A DNA stretch of 64,000 nt from Nemopilema nomurai. Lineage: Eukaryota > Cnidaria > Scyphozoa > Rhizostomeae > Rhizostomatidae. Below the pieces are notes generated by a model. It was not told where the DNA came from and ran no database searches. It was given only the letters and a program-made list of their open reading frames with translations. Below are positions 61,613 through 64,000 of the stretch, one piece after another. The stretch is from positions 1,164,075-1,228,074 of the forward strand of contig ML133395.1 of NCBI GenBank assembly GCA_003864495.1, written 5' to 3'. Within the stretch, counting starts at the first letter, position 1. Each line of letters begins with the position of its first letter. A program made the position numbers and the translations under genes.

Positions 61613-63147
61613 ATGAGGGTTTATGAGATAACATTGATTACAGTGTCCAGCCTCATTTCTCTTATGGTTATTTTGGCTCAAATGGTGGCAAGTGAAGCTG
61701 GCTTTTGCAGTGTGGGATTTTTCAGTGACAAAAAGGGCAGTTGCTGGAGGCAGCTGAATTGTACACAAATAGAAAAAGAACTAGAGTATATAGGTCCAAT
61801 GCATGGTGGCTATGTGAAGAAAATGAACCATGTGAAATGGAAACATGTTGATCTAGTACACAGTGTGCCTAAGTACACTCCATTCAAAGCAGATTTCAAG
61901 AGTGGGTTGGAGCTATTAGAGAAGCTTCAAGAAAGTAATTTTGTTCTAGAGTTAGTTGGTGTCTGCTACAGCCCTCTCCAGGTAATGATATTAGCTGATT
62001 TGTAATTTGACAGGAATAATAACATTTCATAAACTTAAGAATGAACTGATGTTCTTAGCAATCAATAACCAGTGGTATTGATTAAAGAAAACTGTTTGAA
62101 AAACCTTGAACAGATTGTTGACAAAGAAAAGTAACATTCAATTTACTACTTCAACCTATGTTTGAGATTCAATTATCCTATAACCTATCTATACAATATC
62201 ACAAAAAGTAGAGTAAAACATGTTGCTAACCAACATCTGACTTTTTAATATATATAGACACTAGAGATTTATTTCCCTAATATTGATAGGATTTCCAGAA
62301 TTTATAGGCCACATGCAATGTTTTCATCAGCAACCATTGCCCAGGATCAAGAGAAAAGTGACTCTAAATGGCTCAATGTTATATCTTAAATGCTAATACT
62401 CTATGTTTACAGAACTTTGGTAGTTAGACATTCAATTTTCATGCCATTGAAATGAGGATACCAATGAAAACCTGTGCATACCAATGAAAACCTGTTTTTG
62501 ACACTGTGGTCTAATGTATTCTTCTCATTTTTCTGTAGGTAGTAACAAAGTACTACAAGCATGGTTCAGCAGATAATTTTCCAGCTCTATTACAGACAAC
62601 AGGCCTTGAAAGTTTTGAACTTGTCAAGTTAAGGTTGCAGATTGCCATTAATTACTTGGAAATACTTGCCTTTCTCCATGGTAATGAGGAAGGCCCAAGA
62701 GTCATGTGTGATAGTAATGACCTTCTAAAGACATTGTCCCAATATCTTATAACAGATGATTTTAAGCTGGTTCTAGCTGACTTGGATGCTTTACCTCAAA
62801 TCAACCAAACAACTGGAGTGAAAATTAGATGTGGACACAGACAGCTATTTGGAACATTTGTTGCCCCTGAACAACTATGGCCACATGAGAATTTAGAGTT
62901 TGATGGCAGCTTGATGCCTGGTTATGACGAAAAAACTGACATCTGGAAAGTCCCTGATATTGTATTCTTTTTTCTTGGTGACTCAACAGAAGTTGAAATA
63001 TTGAAATTTAGGTTATTTAACATATTGAAGCAATGCAAGTCTAGGGATCCCAACAAGAGGCCTAGTGCAAAAGAGGTTCTTCGCTCATTGAAAAGTGAAG
63101 CTAAAAAAGTAACACTAAATGGCAGTCATTTAACAGATGAATTTTGA
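61613..63147 (+). CDS. POMK: Protein O-mannose kinase
   Basis: Two exons, 61613-61981 and 62539-63147, give 325 residues (human about 350). POMK is an ER/Golgi type II protein that phosphorylates the 6-position of mannose in the GalNAc-GlcNAc-Man core on alpha-dystroglycan, which is needed before ribitol-phosphate extension. Residues about 5-25 (ITLITVSSLISLMVILAQMV) are the membrane anchor; the Cys-containing segment FCSVGF..GSCWRQLNC follows. The divergent kinase fold keeps RVMCDSNDLLKTLSQYLI in place of HRD, LADLDALPQI in place of DFG, and CGHRQLFGTFVAPEQLWP plus YDEKTDIWKVPDI. No VAxK lysine is seen; a Val-Lys in the glycine-loop segment (GGYVKKM) lines up with VK in relatives. Start chosen at the ATG that gives a short cytosolic tail. 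Confidence 0.95.
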
Positions 63148-63437
63148 ATGAGTTTTCTATGTTTTCATTAAGTGTTCTGATATAATACATGGTATTTTGT
63201 CTTCTTTGTAGAAATTTTATTTCTTACTTAATATACAATATTCTGCTTCTTTTTATTGTTTAGTCTCATTAGATGTTTTTAAAACAGGGTTTCTCTCTTC
63301 AATCAACCTAGCAACTAAGAGAGCCAATGTTCAACAAATTTTTGCAGATAACAATCAACTTTAATTTCAAAGTATAATGAACGTATGTCTAGTGTCTTTA
63401 TCATTTCATTCATTTTTTATAGTTTCTAGTTGTATTT

Positions 63438-63484
63438 TGTTACTGGATGTGGAAGTTATCTGTTACTGGATGTGGAAGTTATCT
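63438..63484. repeat. 23-bp direct duplication
   Basis: TGTTACTGGATGTGGAAGTT and three more bases occur twice in a row in the POMK 3' region. The remaining sequence to 64000 shows nothing else. Confidence 0.85.
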
Positions 63485-63521
63485 GTTTTTGATAAGTTCA
63501 GTTACTACTATCTATTATGAT

Positions 63522-63527
63522 AATAAA
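63522..63527 (+). terminator. POMK: Candidate POMK polyadenylation signal
   Basis: AATAAA lies 375 bp after the POMK stop codon in AT-rich sequence. Another AATAAA cluster is near 63806. Signals of this kind arise often by chance in such DNA. Confidence 0.3.
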
Positions 63528-64000
63528 TATTTAATGGAGATGAAATGCAAAGACAGACAAAGTACGGTAGTTCTCATAAAATGTATTAAATAATATTACC
63601 TAAATTGGCGATACTTATATTGAAGAAGCCTTAAATGTAAGGCATATTGTTCACCTGTAACTTAATCAGACGTTCTTTGTGATAATGAGCAAAACCAAAT
63701 GGACATTGAAATGAGTTGCATCTAGGAAGTGAATGCAATTTCTACCGTCTTTGCGCTTATAAATGCACGGGTCCTGTTTAACACACATTGATACCCAATT
63801 TCACAAATAAATAAAATTCTAGTGGCTGCTCTCTTTACATGAAAACCTAGCATCAATCGAGTTACCTAGATTCTTAGAAAAAGAGAGGAGGAAGTAACTT
63901 TGCGAATTATTATTACTATAGCCCTAACAATAATACTGCTTTCAAATTTGATCAACACAAAATTCAACAATTGGAAAATTTTCTACATAATTATACAGTC

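Overview
The window reads as nuclear DNA of an invertebrate animal: AT-rich, intron-dense, with phase-consistent GT/AG exons, animal-only gene families (COE/EBF transcription factor, REEP, POMK, a FERM protein) and many short non-autonomous transposons. The single-helix form of COE and the general divergence suggest a non-vertebrate, possibly cnidarian, genome; that placement is inference, not shown by any single feature. There is no operon, CRISPR, phage or prokaryotic gene organisation. Exon models below were built by hand from splice signals, reading phase and family similarity.

Layout, left to right. 1-4293 (-): REEP1-4-type ER-shaping protein, 3' end beyond the window. 4294-6573: spacer with a TTAA-flanked MITE. 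6574-20146 (-): SEC23IP/DDHD2-family phospholipase-like protein (Pro/Gln-rich N-terminus, WWE, lipase, SAM, DDHD) in about 18 exons, including a 12-nt microexon; its intron 1 holds a nearly perfect 1.96-kb inverted repeat. 20566-21266: degraded Tc1/mariner. 21880-23268 (-): ATG13 autophagy initiator, unusually without introns. 23858-25682 (+): 5'-truncated CR1/L2-like LINE with one stop in its RT. 27676-34468 (-): complete COE/EBF transcription factor, 13 coding exons. 34469-40720: gene-poor region with three transposon-like structures, one a hAT-type element with a perfect 8-bp target duplication inside an inverted-repeat pair. 40721-44158 (+): LicD-family type II membrane protein. 44861-46548 (-): FERM-only protein. 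47990-60869 (-): condensin I subunit NCAPG, 17 clear exons with an uncertain last one. 61613-63147 (+): POMK, the protein O-mannose kinase, divergent from NCAPG.

The genes are mostly unrelated housekeeping or developmental genes, each expected to have its own promoter. Membrane-trafficking and glycosylation functions recur (REEP and SEC23IP at the ER/COPII, ATG13 in autophagy, LicD-family and POMK in Golgi/ER glycan modification), but nothing shows joint regulation. The most unusual features are structural: the large intronic palindrome, the microexon, the intronless ATG13, a minisatellite fused to a splice donor, and the nested transposons. I did not find a convincing undescribed molecular system.
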